The position numbers and the translations under genes were made by a program. The notes beneath the pieces were generated by a model, which did no database searches, was not told the DNA's origin, and saw only the letters and a list, made by a program, of their open reading frames with translations. Shown here in pieces: positions 52,573 through 62,855 of a DNA stretch of 64,000 nucleotides. The stretch comes from Prorocentrum cordatum (lineage: Eukaryota; Sar; Dinophyceae; Prorocentrales; Prorocentraceae). Each line of letters begins with the position of its first letter. The first letter of the stretch is position 1. The stretch spans positions 152,001 to 216,000 of the forward strand of contig CAUYUJ010022392.1 in NCBI GenBank assembly GCA_963575745.1, read 5' to 3'.

Positions 52573-53056
52573 GTGTCGCGCGCCCAGACTCACATGCCAT
52601 ACTGCGCCAGGAGCTCGCAAGCCGCTTATTTGGGCTTCGACAGGCAGACCCAGCTTCGAGGAAGCACGGCAAGACAGACGCGCAGGGTGCGCCGGAGCCC
52701 CACGTGCCAGCTGCCCTCCCACCGGCACCAGGCTGCGAAGCATTCCGACCGAGAGGCACGCTGGACCGCGGCGGAGGAAGGATGTAAAGGACTGTTGCGT
52801 GGCTTGGCAGCCTGCAAGGAGTGAGTGAGCGAGGGAATGCGGCCTCCTGCGTTCTCCAGGGGAAGTTCTGCAGATGCGCGCCGCTCTTGTCGAGGAGGCC
52901 ACAGAAGATGATGGTACCGGACACCTGGCAAGTTGCACGTTTTTGCGCCGGAGTCGTTACAAACCACAAGCCTGTGACGGCACCGCTCGAGAGCTTGATA
53001 TATTCAACCGAGATGCCGAGAGGCTCACGTGGGAAGATGCGGGGTGCACTTTGTGA
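52573..53056 (+). CDS. Possible two-exon fragment, unknown protein
   Basis: The first segment, near its end, reads HSDREARWTAAEEGCKGLLR and then GLAACK up to 52818. The second, from 52874, reads MRAALVEEATEDDGTGHLAS, then YKPQACDGTARELDIFNRDA, and stops at 53056. The 55 bp between start GAGTGAGTGA and end TTCTGCAG. Removing them as a GA-AG intron joins the two frames in phase; a GT donor two bases later would change the frame. Dinoflagellates are known for non-GT donors, so this is possible but unproven. An alternative frame covers the first half. No family recognised. Confidence 0.3.
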
Positions 53057-54359
53057 AACTCTCGGGGAACAACTTGGCCTCTGAACTCCGCTGCTTCATG
53101 GTCATCATGCAGGAACGATAAGGGATCCTGTAATGCTGAGAACGCGTCTCACTTAAACTCTTGCCAAGAAAAATGCGAATATGTATTCCACGCCCCCAGT
53201 TTCGCACAACTGTGAATCATAGCTATATGGGCGCCCTGGCTGGGATGCCCAGACACCGGGGCTGTGGGCGCTGACGGTTGTCGAGGCCGAGAGCGCCAGC
53301 ACTGCTGGTGCTCTGCCCATTCCGAGGTACTGAGGGTCAGCGCACGGCACGCGAGCCTCGTACCGAGGCCTCACTGAGCGATCAAAGCCAAGGATGCAAG
53401 TGGGGATAGCGCTTCGAGACCACACGAGTCAGAATCATAGGCGATCGCCCTTCTCCTCCTCCTACTCGCTGTCTCAGCCCTGCAAGTTGCTGTAGGCATT
53501 CGCAATTTCTCCTGCTCTAGTCCACTCGCCCCCCTTGTCCATCCCAAGCCTGCCCTCGCGGCAGAACGCCTGGTCCAACACCGCCATGAATGGAAACGCC
53601 GTGAGGAAGCTCGCGACAGCCGCCATGGGCACCTCTGCTCGGTGTCTCCCCTCGGTGCGCCCCTCTCTGTGACGAGAACGATGTCACGATTCGACTGGCC
53701 CAATATCCCTCCAGAGTATATAGCGGCCCCCGTTTCTGCAGCCCGTGTGGAACGTGAGAGAATCTGAGAAGTCCTGAAACCTCTTGGGCTCTGGCTAGGG
53801 GATCTCTCGCGATGGCCTCCTCTGCGGCATGCAGCTGTGGAATTTCGAGGATTGCTCTGCTGCGACGGGCACGCGAAACGGGGGCAGACCCTCTCCGAGC
53901 TTAACGCACGGATGTGGACAACATGTGGACAACAACTGAGATGGCATGGCAATAACACGCAACACTACTTATGATCTAGCACGGCTGCTTCTTTCGGATC
54001 TGACCCGTGCGCCAATAAGTCCGGCTCGAAGAGGTCCCCCAGGAGGAAATACGTCGCGATCGCTCCTGTCGGCACGGGCTGTGTGCAAGCGGGCGCTGGG
54101 AGCGCGTTTCGCACTCCTCCTTCCGATGCTCCAAGCCATATGTGCATATACGATCGGATATCAGCTGTTGGCCAGCGTGGACCCTGAAACTCTGAATTCT
54201 TGCACCCTGGAGGTGAAAGGTATGCGGAGGTAACTGCGTTCTGTAGGCTATGCTGTGTAAGCCAGGCTGCCTGCGCTCTGCGGCGTGCGCCCCGCTGTGG
54301 CACGTCTGCGGTGTGATCTGTGCGGCCTGAGCCGTGCTGTGCGGGCTCTGCTGCCCGCC
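53057..54359. other. No recognisable gene; weak coding-like frame
   Basis: A minus-strand frame (53371-53958) contains TGAAIYSGGILGQSNRDIVL, which looks protein-like, but the whole has no recognised domain and no supported start. Nothing else is seen. Confidence 0.3.
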
Positions 54360-54600
54360 CGTGGCGCGGGGCCCCCGCACGAGGCGCCCACGAGGCGGGG
54401 ACGTGGCGCAGCCTCGGCGGACCCACGCAGGGCCCGGGGGCGCCCACGAGGCGCCCACGAGGCGGGGGCGTGGCGCAACCCGGGCGGACCCACCCATGGC
54501 ACGGGGCGCCCACGAGGCGCCCACGAGGCGCCCGCCGGGGGGGGGACGTGGCAAGACCTCGGCGGACCCACCCGTTGCTGCAGCAATTCGGAGTGCCAAC
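54360..54600. repeat. Minisatellite of about 75 bp, GGCGCCCACGAG type
   Basis: Units with GGCGGACCCACCCATGGCAC, GGCGCCCACGAGGCGCCCAC and GGGGGCGTGGCGCA. They resemble the array at 12.5-13.0 kb in the GGACCCACCCA core and the nested short repeat. Confidence 0.85.
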
Positions 54601-54659
54601 GCGTTGTGACTCATCTGCGTTGCTTCGGCAACGGTGGCTCATTTGCACTGCTTCGACAG

Positions 54660-55271
54660 CGGTGGTGTGGTCGCAAGTAACAGAACATCAGAAGTTGCAC
54701 CAAACAGCTGAGACATACACAGGCGATGTTTTGAAGAGTGGCACGCACCTCATCTGCGTTCTTCCAGATCAACCCCTCCCTGGCCCATGAGAGCATCTTC
54801 TTCCCCTCGCCCAACTTGAAACACCTCAATGTCAGCAGGTCGGGCTCGGCATCTGAGGGGTGCAGCGGGACAATGTTTCGACGGAGCATGCCGGGGTCTC
54901 AACTTTGGCAGCCGCACTCCAGATCGGACGGTGGTAAACTTGAGCGCTGCGTTTGGATACCGGTTCTGGCGCCACGCAGGGGCCGGAAAATCCCTGAACT
55001 GCACTGGGGGGCGACTCCAGGCCTCAGGGGAATCCACCAGACCTTCTGGGCTTTGACCTCCGAATCATTGAAGCATCAGGTTCGAGCGTCGCGCCGTCCG
55101 ACCAACTTTCTCGAGGGACAGGTTCGTCACAGAGACCGCTTTAGGGTTGGTGAGAGCAAAAGCAGGAAGGCGGTGACAATTTACTGGGTCTCGGCCGATC
55201 CAATTAAGAATATGAGGCGGTTCAGAAGAAAAAACACGCCGGCCCTTGAAATAGGGATACGAATTAAACTA

Positions 55272-55310
<39 letters not shown>

Positions 55311-55784
55311 GTATCGACATCATTTCTGTGAACAACCTCGGCAATGTGCCCACCTCAAACATTCCCGCACCTGGCCATCCGAACTCGTAATATCCATGAC
55401 AATCGGCCGTCGCCACGGAGGTGTCGCACGATACTGTCATCCCTTGAAGGGGCGGAGGGTACGGGGAGACCGAGGAGAACGGACTGAGGCATTGTGCCCG
55501 CGCCCCCAACGGCTCGACCGACCACCCGACGAGCTGCTCGGGCTCGGTCGATCCCCCCCCCCTGGAACTTCGACGGGAATGCAGCTGGGGCCAGGAGGGC
55601 GCCCTTCCGAGGCTTCGAAAACCAAGATGACGCTCCAAAAACCTCCTCGACCTCCAATCGTCCATCCCCGAAGGGCGACAACGACGACGTCCCAGAACCT
55701 TTTGGGAACCTCCGAGACCCTCTGAGATTGGAGGCGACCAGGGGGTCTGAGCTGGATGGGCCCTCAGGAAATCGGTCAGGAGGG
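54660..55784. other. No recognisable gene; TA microsatellite
   Basis: A TA run lies at 55268-55310. Plus-strand frames around 54738-55331 and 55494-55780 have no recognised domain. No other repeat is seen. Confidence 0.35.
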
Positions 55785-55958
55785 GGAGGAGGAGGAGGAG
55801 GAGGAGGAGGAGGAGGAGGAGGAGGAGGAGGAGGAGGAGGGAGGAGGAGGAGGAGGAGGAGGAGGAGGAGGAGAAGGGGGAGGAGGAGGAGGAGGAGGAG
55901 GAGGAGGAGGAGGAGGAGGAGGAGGAGGAGGAGGAGGAGGAGGAGGAGAGGGGGGGAT
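55785..55958. repeat. GGA microsatellite
   Basis: Nearly pure GGA of about 170 bp. Confidence 0.95.
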
Positions 55959-56033
55959 AGGGCCAACCCCGCTCAACAGCGGTCCCCTGACCTCCCCTTG
56001 GGGTCCATGTGTGCAATTTTTCTCACCCTGGAC

Positions 56034-56071
56034 TCAGGTCGGGCATGTCCCCTGACATGCGGATTTTGGAA
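56034..56071. mobile_element. Left end of a TCGGGC-family MITE
   Basis: TCAGGTCGGGCATGTCCCCT then GACATGCGGATTTTGG, as at the left ends of the full copies. The right half is not found nearby. Confidence 0.55.
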
Positions 56072-56263
56072 GCCAAACATATTCAACTATATGCAAGAAT
56101 CCGCTGGCCCCCTTGCGGGACCACCGGGCTGCGAAGATTAGGCTTGCAGCTCCCTGTGCCAGTTGCAGCTTCCAGTTTCCACTGTTGCAGTCCTGCGGTC
56201 TGCTTCCTGACAGGTAATTGTAGCCGAGCGCGCGAGGGGGGGGGAGCCGAAAAACGTTCTGGT

Positions 56264-56559
56264 TAGCGTCCCCGAATCGCGTTGTCTGGATTCCCGGGAG
56301 GTCGTGGGACACGTAAAAATACATGATATTCGCGTCCCCGAGGCCATAAACCTTATTGAATTACGTCACAGTCGCGTCACCGAAGCCATAAACCCTCAGA
56401 CATTATGTAATACTCGCGTCCCCGAACCCAGAACCCATTCGTAAGTACACAATGTTCGCGTCACCGAAGCCATACACCTTCGTAAATTATACAATGTTCG
56501 CGCCCCCGAAGCCATACACCCTCGTAAAGTATGGGATACTCGCGCCCCCGAAACCATAA

Positions 56560-56593
<34 letters not shown>

Positions 56594-56860
56594 TATATAC
56601 ACATACAATATTCGTGCCCCCAGAGCCACAACCCGTAATCCATTACACTATGCTTGCGGCCCCGAAGCCTCAAACCCTTTCAAATCATACAAGATTCGCG
56701 TCCCCGAGGCCATACACCGTGTAAATTAGGTAATAGTTGCGCCGCCGAGGCCATACACCCTGGTAAATTACACAATCTTTGCGTCCCCGAGGCCTCAAAC
56801 CCGAATAAATTACACAATTTTCGCGCCACCGGAACCATAAACCATCGTACATCAATCTTG
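56264..56860. repeat. Minisatellite of about 40-60 bp, CGCGTCCCCGAGGCCATA type
   Basis: About thirteen degenerate units, each with TTCGCGTCCCCGAGGCCATA, CACCCTCGTAAATTA and CACAATATT. An ATATAT run interrupts the array at 56564-56590. No conserved coding frame. Confidence 0.88.
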
Positions 56861-57000
56861 GCTCTCTCGTGAAGTCCCGACATTGCTTGACGTCAGCGTC
56901 CAGCCATCCCAACACAGCTCTGGCAAATCCCATTCTAAGAGAGGGGTGCCAGCGGCATGGGGGCGAAGCCCTTACGGATAACCAAAAGTGGTAGTTCAAA

Positions 57001-57065
57001 TGTCCCCAAACAATTGTTTGACAATGTTTGAATATTCGTCCTGTGGAGGGACATGCTCGACTTAA
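57001..57065. mobile_element. Right end of a TCGGGC-family MITE
   Basis: TTTGAATATTCGTCCTGTGG followed by AGGGACATGCTCGACTTAA, as in the right halves at 36376 and 45874. The left half is not recognisable. Confidence 0.6.
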
Positions 57066-57674
57066 CCTTGGACCCATTTTGGACGGTCCTGGGTCCGAAG
57101 GCAGCCCCTGGAGACCGAACCCAGATGTTCGAGCCTGACCCCCCCTTTTTCTTCCACTCCAGCGGGCAAGACGGGGGAGTCAGGTCAGTCAACCTAATCC
57201 CCCCTTCTTGCCCGCGGGAACCACCGCAAGGCCACCTCGGACCCCCAGCCTGCCCCGATGCCGAGAACGCCCGCAATCTCCGACGCCCTTCGGAATCCAC
57301 CGATAATCGTCGACGACGACGACCTCCCCCAGCGTCTCCGATCACGGAGATCGCCCCCAGCCCGCCGAGCTGCACGGGCATGCAACGGCCCAAGCAGCTC
57401 CTGGGAGAGGCGGGGGGCGGCTGCAGGCTCAGCGGGTTTGCTGAGGGGCGGGGGGCCGGGGACTCTCCAGCCCTCGCCGATGATGCTCGATCGAGGATTG
57501 GTGGCGAGCGAGGGGGGGAAGTGAGAAGAAGGCCCTCTTAGAAGGCGGTGAGCCTTCTTAGAAGCCCTCGCGCCGTCTGAACTCTCATTTCCCAACCATC
57601 CTGTGTTGTTGGGTCCTCGTTTCGAACAGACAGCGCCCGCGTCCTCCTTCCTTCGCCTCCCGCTGCCTCCCCTC
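57066..57674. other. No recognisable gene
   Basis: GC-rich overlapping frames without recognisable domains fill this interval. Confidence 0.35.
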
Positions 57675-57760
57675 CTGCTCCTCCTCCTCCTCCTCCTCCT
57701 CCTCCTCCTCTTCCTCCTCCTCCTCCTCCTCCTCCTCCTCCTCCTCCTCCTCCTCACTCT
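57675..57760. repeat. TCC microsatellite
   Basis: TCC repeats of about 85 bp, just before the 89-bp array. Confidence 0.93.
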
Positions 57761-57789
57761 CCTTGCATCTGCTCCTTGCATGTCTCTGT

Positions 57790-58765
57790 TTCGGCACACC
57801 CCTCACACGTTTCGTGGCCCCACAGGGAGCTCCACCTAAGGTCCCACTGGCGCAGCCCGCATGGCGCCGCCGCCCAATTGTGGCACACCCCTCACACGTT
57901 TCGTGGCCACATAGGGAGCTCCACCTAAGGTCCCAGTGGCGCAGCCCGCATGGCGCCGCCGCCCCATTGTGGCACACCCCTCACACGTTTCGTGGCCCCA
58001 CACGGAGCTCCATCTAGGGTCCCAGTGGCGCAGCCCGCATGGCGGCGCCGCCCTATTTTGGCACACCCCTCAAACGTTTCGTGGCCCCATAAGGAGGTCC
58101 ATCTAGGGTCCCAGTGGCGCAGCCCGCATGGCGCCGCCGCCCCATTTTGGCACACCCCTCACACGTTTCGTGGCCCCACAAGGAGCTCCACCTAAGGTCC
58201 CACTGGCGCAGCCCGCATGGCGCCGCCGACCCATGTTGGCACACCTCACACGTTTCGTGGCCCCATACAAGGGGGCTCCACCTAGGGTCCCAGTGGCGCA
58301 GCCCGCATGGCGGCGCCGCCCTATTTTGGCACACCCCTCACACGTTTCGTGGCCCCACAGGGAGCTCCATCTAGGGTCCCAGTGGCACAACCCTCATGGC
58401 GCCGCCGCCCTATGGCACACCCCTCACACGTTTCGTGGCCCCACAGGGAGCCCCACCTAAGGTCCCAGTGGCGCAGCCCGCATGGCGGCGCCGTTCCATT
58501 TTGGCACACCCTCACACGTTTCGTGGCCCCATAGTGAGCTCTATCTAGGGTCCCAGTGGCGCAGCCCGCATGGCGGCGCCGCTCCATTTTGGCACATTCC
58601 TCAGACGTGTTGTGGCCCCATAGGGATCTCCATCTAGAGTCCCAGCGGCGCAGCCGAATTTTGTTAACCCCTCACACGTTTCGTGGCCCCGTGGGGAGCT
58701 CCACCTAAGGTCTCCGTGGCGGAACTCGCATGGAGGCCCAGTGGCGGAGTTCGCATGGCGGCGAC
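57790..58765 (+). repeat. 89-bp minisatellite, CACACGTTTCGTGGCCCCA type
   Basis: About eleven tandem units of 89 bp, each with CACCCCTCACACGTTTCGTG, GGGAGCTCCACCTAAGGTCC and GCAGCCCGCATGGCGCCGCC. Three unit types (GGAGCTCCACCTAAGG, GGAGCTCCATCTAGGG and a GGCGGCGCC variant) alternate. A lone diverged unit lies at 59165-59205. Repeat frames on both strands translate it but vary with single-base indels, so it is non-coding. Confidence 0.93.
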
Positions 58766-59544
58766 TTTCGGTGTCTGGGGGCTTTTTATTGTATTCGACG
58801 TGTTGAGGCCGCGTTCGGGCCGCGCATCCCGGGCGGGAGCCAGCCTGCTCGCTCGCTCTGCTCCGCGCAGCGGACGACCCGCGCGCGTCGCGGGGACCCC
58901 TTCGGGGCGACCAGCGCGCGTCGCGGGGACTCCGTGCGGCGCTGCGCCCGCAGCCTTGGACGTGGGCGTGCACGGGCAAAGAGGGATAATAATAACGGGA
59001 AGGACGCGGGCGCGATCCTCGTGAGAGGCGCGCCGACATGGGCGTCGACATTTATGCACGTAAACTCACGCGCGCGCAGACTCATCCACAATCAGACTCA
59101 CGCGCTCTCAGTCTCTTGCACACAGACCTATCGTCTTCGCTCGCGTTGTGTGCCCCGCCACGCATGTCGGCACGCCCCTCACAAGGTTCGTGGCCCCATA
59201 GGGAACGCGGGCGATGATTATATTTATACTTGCGGTGTTCACAGCTGCATATGGTTGGGTCCTTCGCCAGGCTAATCTGTCTCTTCGGAGAGAGCTTAGA
59301 CAACTTCTCAAAAGGGTCAGGGAACTCCCGAGGCTTCTGAAAAAGCCCGCCCCTACTCACTTCCCCCCCTCGCTCGCCGCCGAGAGGAAGCATCATCGAT
59401 CAAGCTTCGAGCTTCGAGGACCGAGGACTTTTTTTGCATTGCTCCGTCCTCTTCTCGCGACGGGGAGGGAGCTCCTCGTCGCCACGGCGAGTGTCCCTCG
59501 AGATTCCCTTCGGAGCGCACCCCTGGAAAAAGCTGGGGGGGGTA
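58766..59544. other. No recognisable gene; stray minisatellite unit
   Basis: No domain is found in the frames. Repeated GCGCGTCGCGGGGAC occurs twice (about 58870 and 58915). A single 89-bp-type unit lies at 59165-59205. Confidence 0.4.
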
Positions 59545-59742
59545 GCACATGACGAGCGAAATTGCATACTGTAAACAAAACCTTTCGGAGCTCCGCGCGG
59601 ATTTCTTGGGTCTGCGCTGGGCTCCCCTGGCGGCGCCTCCGGCGCCGCCCCTGGCGCGCTCCGCGCGCCAGGGAGGGGGGTCCAGCGCAGACTGCGCAGA
59701 TCTCCAATAGTTTATGCTTACGCAATTTGTCACTTCGAGGGA
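59545..59742. mobile_element. Foldback element, CGCGCGGA family
   Basis: Inner arms GGAGCTCCGCGCGGATTTCT and the complement of GTCCAGCGCAGACTGCGCAG. The outer arms are GTAGCACATGACGAGCGAAA and the complement of AATTTGTCACTTCGAG. The centre is a GGCGCC-rich palindrome (GGCGGCGCCTCCGGCGCCGC). Diverged relative to the copy at 60176. Confidence 0.65.
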
Positions 59743-59967
59743 AGGGGAGGAGGAGGAGGAGGAGGAGGAGGAAGCGGAGTGCACGTAGCATCAGCCTGCC
59801 ACAGTAAGAGAGCCTTTTATTGGCGCCACATTATTCACGCCAGAGGGTTCCCCCCCGCGCTCCTCCCACCGCGGCCGCCCTCCTCTCTTTTGCTTGTGCA
59901 GTGCGCCTCTGCCCAAGCGCGGCCCGCTGGCCGACCGACCGCCTTGGCGTCCGCCCTCATCAAGCCA

Positions 59968-60143
59968 CAGTGGAGGCCCGTCCACAAGAAACCTTCCACA
60001 AGAAACCCACCCCTGAGACCCCAGGACGTCCATGGATTTTTGGTGTGGGAGCGTCACGCTCTCCATAGCAGGAACCATCGAAACCCAAGAAACTTGGGGC
60101 ACCCTGGAGGCAAGCAGGGTGTTTCTTGGCATGGCCTCCACTG
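59968..60143 (+). mobile_element. CAGTGG-family MITE
   Basis: 176 bp from CAGTGGAGGCCCG to GGCCTCCACTG with well-kept inverted ends. TA follows at the right (60144-60145) and CA precedes at the left, which fits a TA duplication with one mutation. The interior matches the copies at 34627 and 50906. Confidence 0.85.
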
Positions 60144-60175
60144 TACAAGCCTCGCCACCATGCACGAGACCAAAG

Positions 60176-60374
60176 CTATGGGAACAAACGTTTACACACA
60201 GAACAACTCGGAGGTCCGCGCGGATTTCTCGGATCGGCGCTGGACCCCCCTCTATGGCGCGCGGAGTGGGCCAGGGGCAACACCGGAGGCGCCGCCGGGG
60301 GGCCCCAGCGCCGATCCGAGGAATCCGCGCGGATCTCCGAGCTTTGATGCTTACGTCACTGTTCGTTCCCCTAG
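60176..60374. mobile_element. Foldback element, CGCGCGGA family, best-preserved copy
   Basis: About 199 bp: outer arms CTATGGGAACAAACG and the complement of CACTGTTCGTTCCCCTAG; inner arms CTCGGAGGTCCGCGCGGATT and the complement of AATCCGCGCGGATCTCCGAG, pairing almost perfectly over 40 bp through GATCGGCGCTGG. A GC-rich loop of about 55 bp remains. It starts 32 bp after the CAGTGG MITE. Confidence 0.75.
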
Positions 60375-60849
60375 AAGCTGACATCGCGCTGCGGGGAACC
60401 TGCCCCCCGGACCCCAAGAGGGAAAGCCAGCGCGTCGAGGCAGAACGCCTGCCCCGCTCGTGCGGCATCAGGGGGGGGGGGGCGCGCGCGTGCGCGCGGC
60501 TGGCCCCTTGCAGCCCGCCGCCGAGCCGCTGGGGCGGCAGCCGCCGGAGGCTGGGGCTTCCCTGGAAGAAGAAGAGCGCCATGAGCAGGAACTGTCGGCG
60601 CTCCGCGCGGATTCCGTGGATCCGCGCTGGACCCCGGCGGGGGGAGGCATTCAGCCGAGAGCCTGGCGCGCCCGTCAACTTGGAGGGGGCCGCCCCTCCC
60701 GCAGCTCAGGGCGCGGCCCCTCCGCCCGCGGGCCCGCAAGCCCCTCGGAGGCCTCAGGGAAGTCGCAGCTGCGGCCCACCCCGGCGGGGCCGAGGGACAC
60801 GGTGAGCTCGCCGAGAAAGGGCGAGGAGATGGACAAGGAGACGGGGGGC
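60375..60849. other. Possible exon interrupted by foldback-like sequence
   Basis: After an acceptor-like CCCCTTGCAG (about 60508-60517) a plus-strand frame reads EPLGRQPPEAGASLEEEERH then EQELSALRADSVDPRW. Its last part coincides with the CTCCGCGCGGATTCCGTGGA arm of the foldback family, so the tail is repeat-derived. A GACACGGTGAGC near 60800 resembles a splice donor. No family recognised. Confidence 0.25.
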
Positions 60850-62545
60850 GCGCCTGGAAACACGAGGAGGAGCAGGACGACGAGGGGGACGAGGAGGGGG
60901 ACGAGGAGGAGAAGAAGGAGGAAAAGGAGGAGGAGGAGGAGGAGGAGGAAGAGGAGGGAGCAGGAGGAGGAGGTGGAGGAGGAGGAGGAGGAGGCGAAGG
61001 CGAAGGCGGAGGAGGAGGAGGAGGAGGAGGAAGAGGAGAGCAGGAGGAGGAGTGATGGAAGAGGAGAATGAGTAAGAGGGGGACAAGGAAGGGGACGAGA
61101 AGGAGGAGGAGGAGGCGGCGGAGGAGGAGAAGGAGGAGGATCACACAAAACATGAGGATGACGAGGAGGAGGAGGAGGAGGATGATGATGATGATGATGA
61201 TGAGGAGGAGGAGAGGAGGAGGAGGAGGAGGAGGAGGAGGAAAGGAGGAAAGGAGGAGGAGGAAGAAGAGGAGGAGGCGGAGGAAGAGGAGGATGAGGAG
61301 GAGGAAGAAGAGGAGGAGGAGAGGAGGAGGAGGAGGAGGAGTAAGAGGAGAAGGGAGAGATAAGGAGAAGGAGAAGGAGGAGGAAGATGAGGAAGAGGAA
61401 GAGGAGGATGATGAGGGAGGAGAGGAGGAGAGAGGAGGAGGAGGAGGAGAGGAGGAGGAGGAGGAGGAGGAAAGGAGGAAAGGAGAGGAGGAAGAAGAGG
61501 AGGAGGCGGAGGAAGAGGAGGATGAGGAGGAGGAAGAAGAGAGGAGGAGGAGGAGGAGGAGGAGGAGTAAGAGGAGAAGGGAGAAGATAAGGAGAAGGAG
61601 AAGGAGGAGGAAGATGAGGAGGAGAAGGAAGAGGAGGGAGGAGGAAGAGGAGGGATGAGGAGGAATGGAGGAGGAGGAGGAGGAGGAGGGAAGAGAACCA
61701 GGAGGAGGAGGAGGAGAAGGAGGAGGAGGAGGAATACTAATAAGAGGATGATAAAGGAGGATGATGAGGAGGAGGATGAGGAGAAGGAGTAAGACGGGAA
61801 CGAGGAGGGGGACGAGACAGAGGAGGAGGAGGAGGAAGAGAAGGAGGATGAGGAGGACGATGAGAAGCAGGAGGCGAAGTAGGATGATGATGAGGAGGAG
61901 ACGGGCACAACGAGGATGATGATGACGATGATGATGCTGCTGCTGCTGATGATGACGATGATGATGAGGAGGAGGAAGAGGCGGAGGAATAGGATGATGA
62001 GGAGGATGAAGATGGGGATGAGGATAACGAGAAGGAAGAGGAGGAGGATGACGATGAGGATGAGGATGACGAGAAGAAAGGAGGAGGAGGAGGAGGAGGA
62101 GGAGGAGGAGGAGGAGGAGGAGAAAGGGAGGATGATGAGGAGGAGGACGACGACGAGGAGGAGGAGGAACAGGAGTAGGAGGAGCAGGAGAAGGAGGAGA
62201 CTGAGGAGGACGAGGAGGAGGAGGAGGAGGAGCATGAGGAGCAGGAGGATGAGGAGGATGAGGAGGAGTACGAGATGGACGATGAGGGGGATGCGAAGCA
62301 GGAGAAGGATGACGAGAAGGATGAGGAAGGGGAGGAGGAGGAGGAGGAGGAGGCGGAGGAGGAGGAGGAGGAGGAGGAGCAGGAGCAGGAGCAGGAGCAG
62401 GAGGAGGAGGAGAGGATGAGGAGGATGAGGAGGAGGAGGAGGATGATAAGGGAGAGAGGAGGAGGAGGAGGAGGAGGAGGAGGAGGAGGAGGAGGAGGAG
62501 GAGGAGGAGGAGGAGGAGGAGGAGGAGGAGGAGGAGGAGAAGGCA
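60850..62545. repeat. Long GGA-rich purine array, about 1.7 kb
   Basis: GGA, GGAGA and GAAGAGGAGG repeats with GAT-rich patches (61180-61200, 61740-62060) and a final nearly pure GGA run (62460-62540). A block near 61190-61390 recurs near 61440-61640 (compare the GAGGCGGAGGAAGAGGAGGA occurrences), showing segmental duplication within the array. Purines occupy almost all of one strand throughout. Confidence 0.96.
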
Positions 62546-62855
62546 TTGGGCCCCAGGTCTTCTGACACCTACAGGAGGTCGTCAGAGAGTTCATTCAGAT
62601 AGTGAACCACCTGGGCCAGCCTCAGGCGTGCACTGCACACCTCTCTTTTCCCTTCACTTACTGTACTTGTGTGTTCAGTGCCGCGATATTCTCATTATCA
62701 CTTTCACTTCTGCTTCTGCCGCCAACACGGCCAAGCGACAGGGCTGTGAACCCACTTGGCACGGACGCGCCCGAGCTAAACGAGCAAGAGCCCGTCTACT
62801 TCTCAGAGCCCTCCAGGCCCGACAGCTTCTCAGCCAACACCACAGCTCGGATAAG

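Noticed and set aside
57790-58765. Possible CRISPR array (regular 89-bp spacing)
   Set aside because: The whole 89-bp unit is repeated, with no unique spacers between short repeats, and the window is eukaryotic in character. It is a minisatellite. The same reasoning excludes the 73-, 83- and 116-bp arrays.
60850-62568. 475-codon Ser/Leu-rich frame and several Glu/Arg/Gly frames
   Set aside because: Pure products of the GGA/TCC array, open on both strands in several frames. The same applies to frames over the other GGA/TCC tracts.
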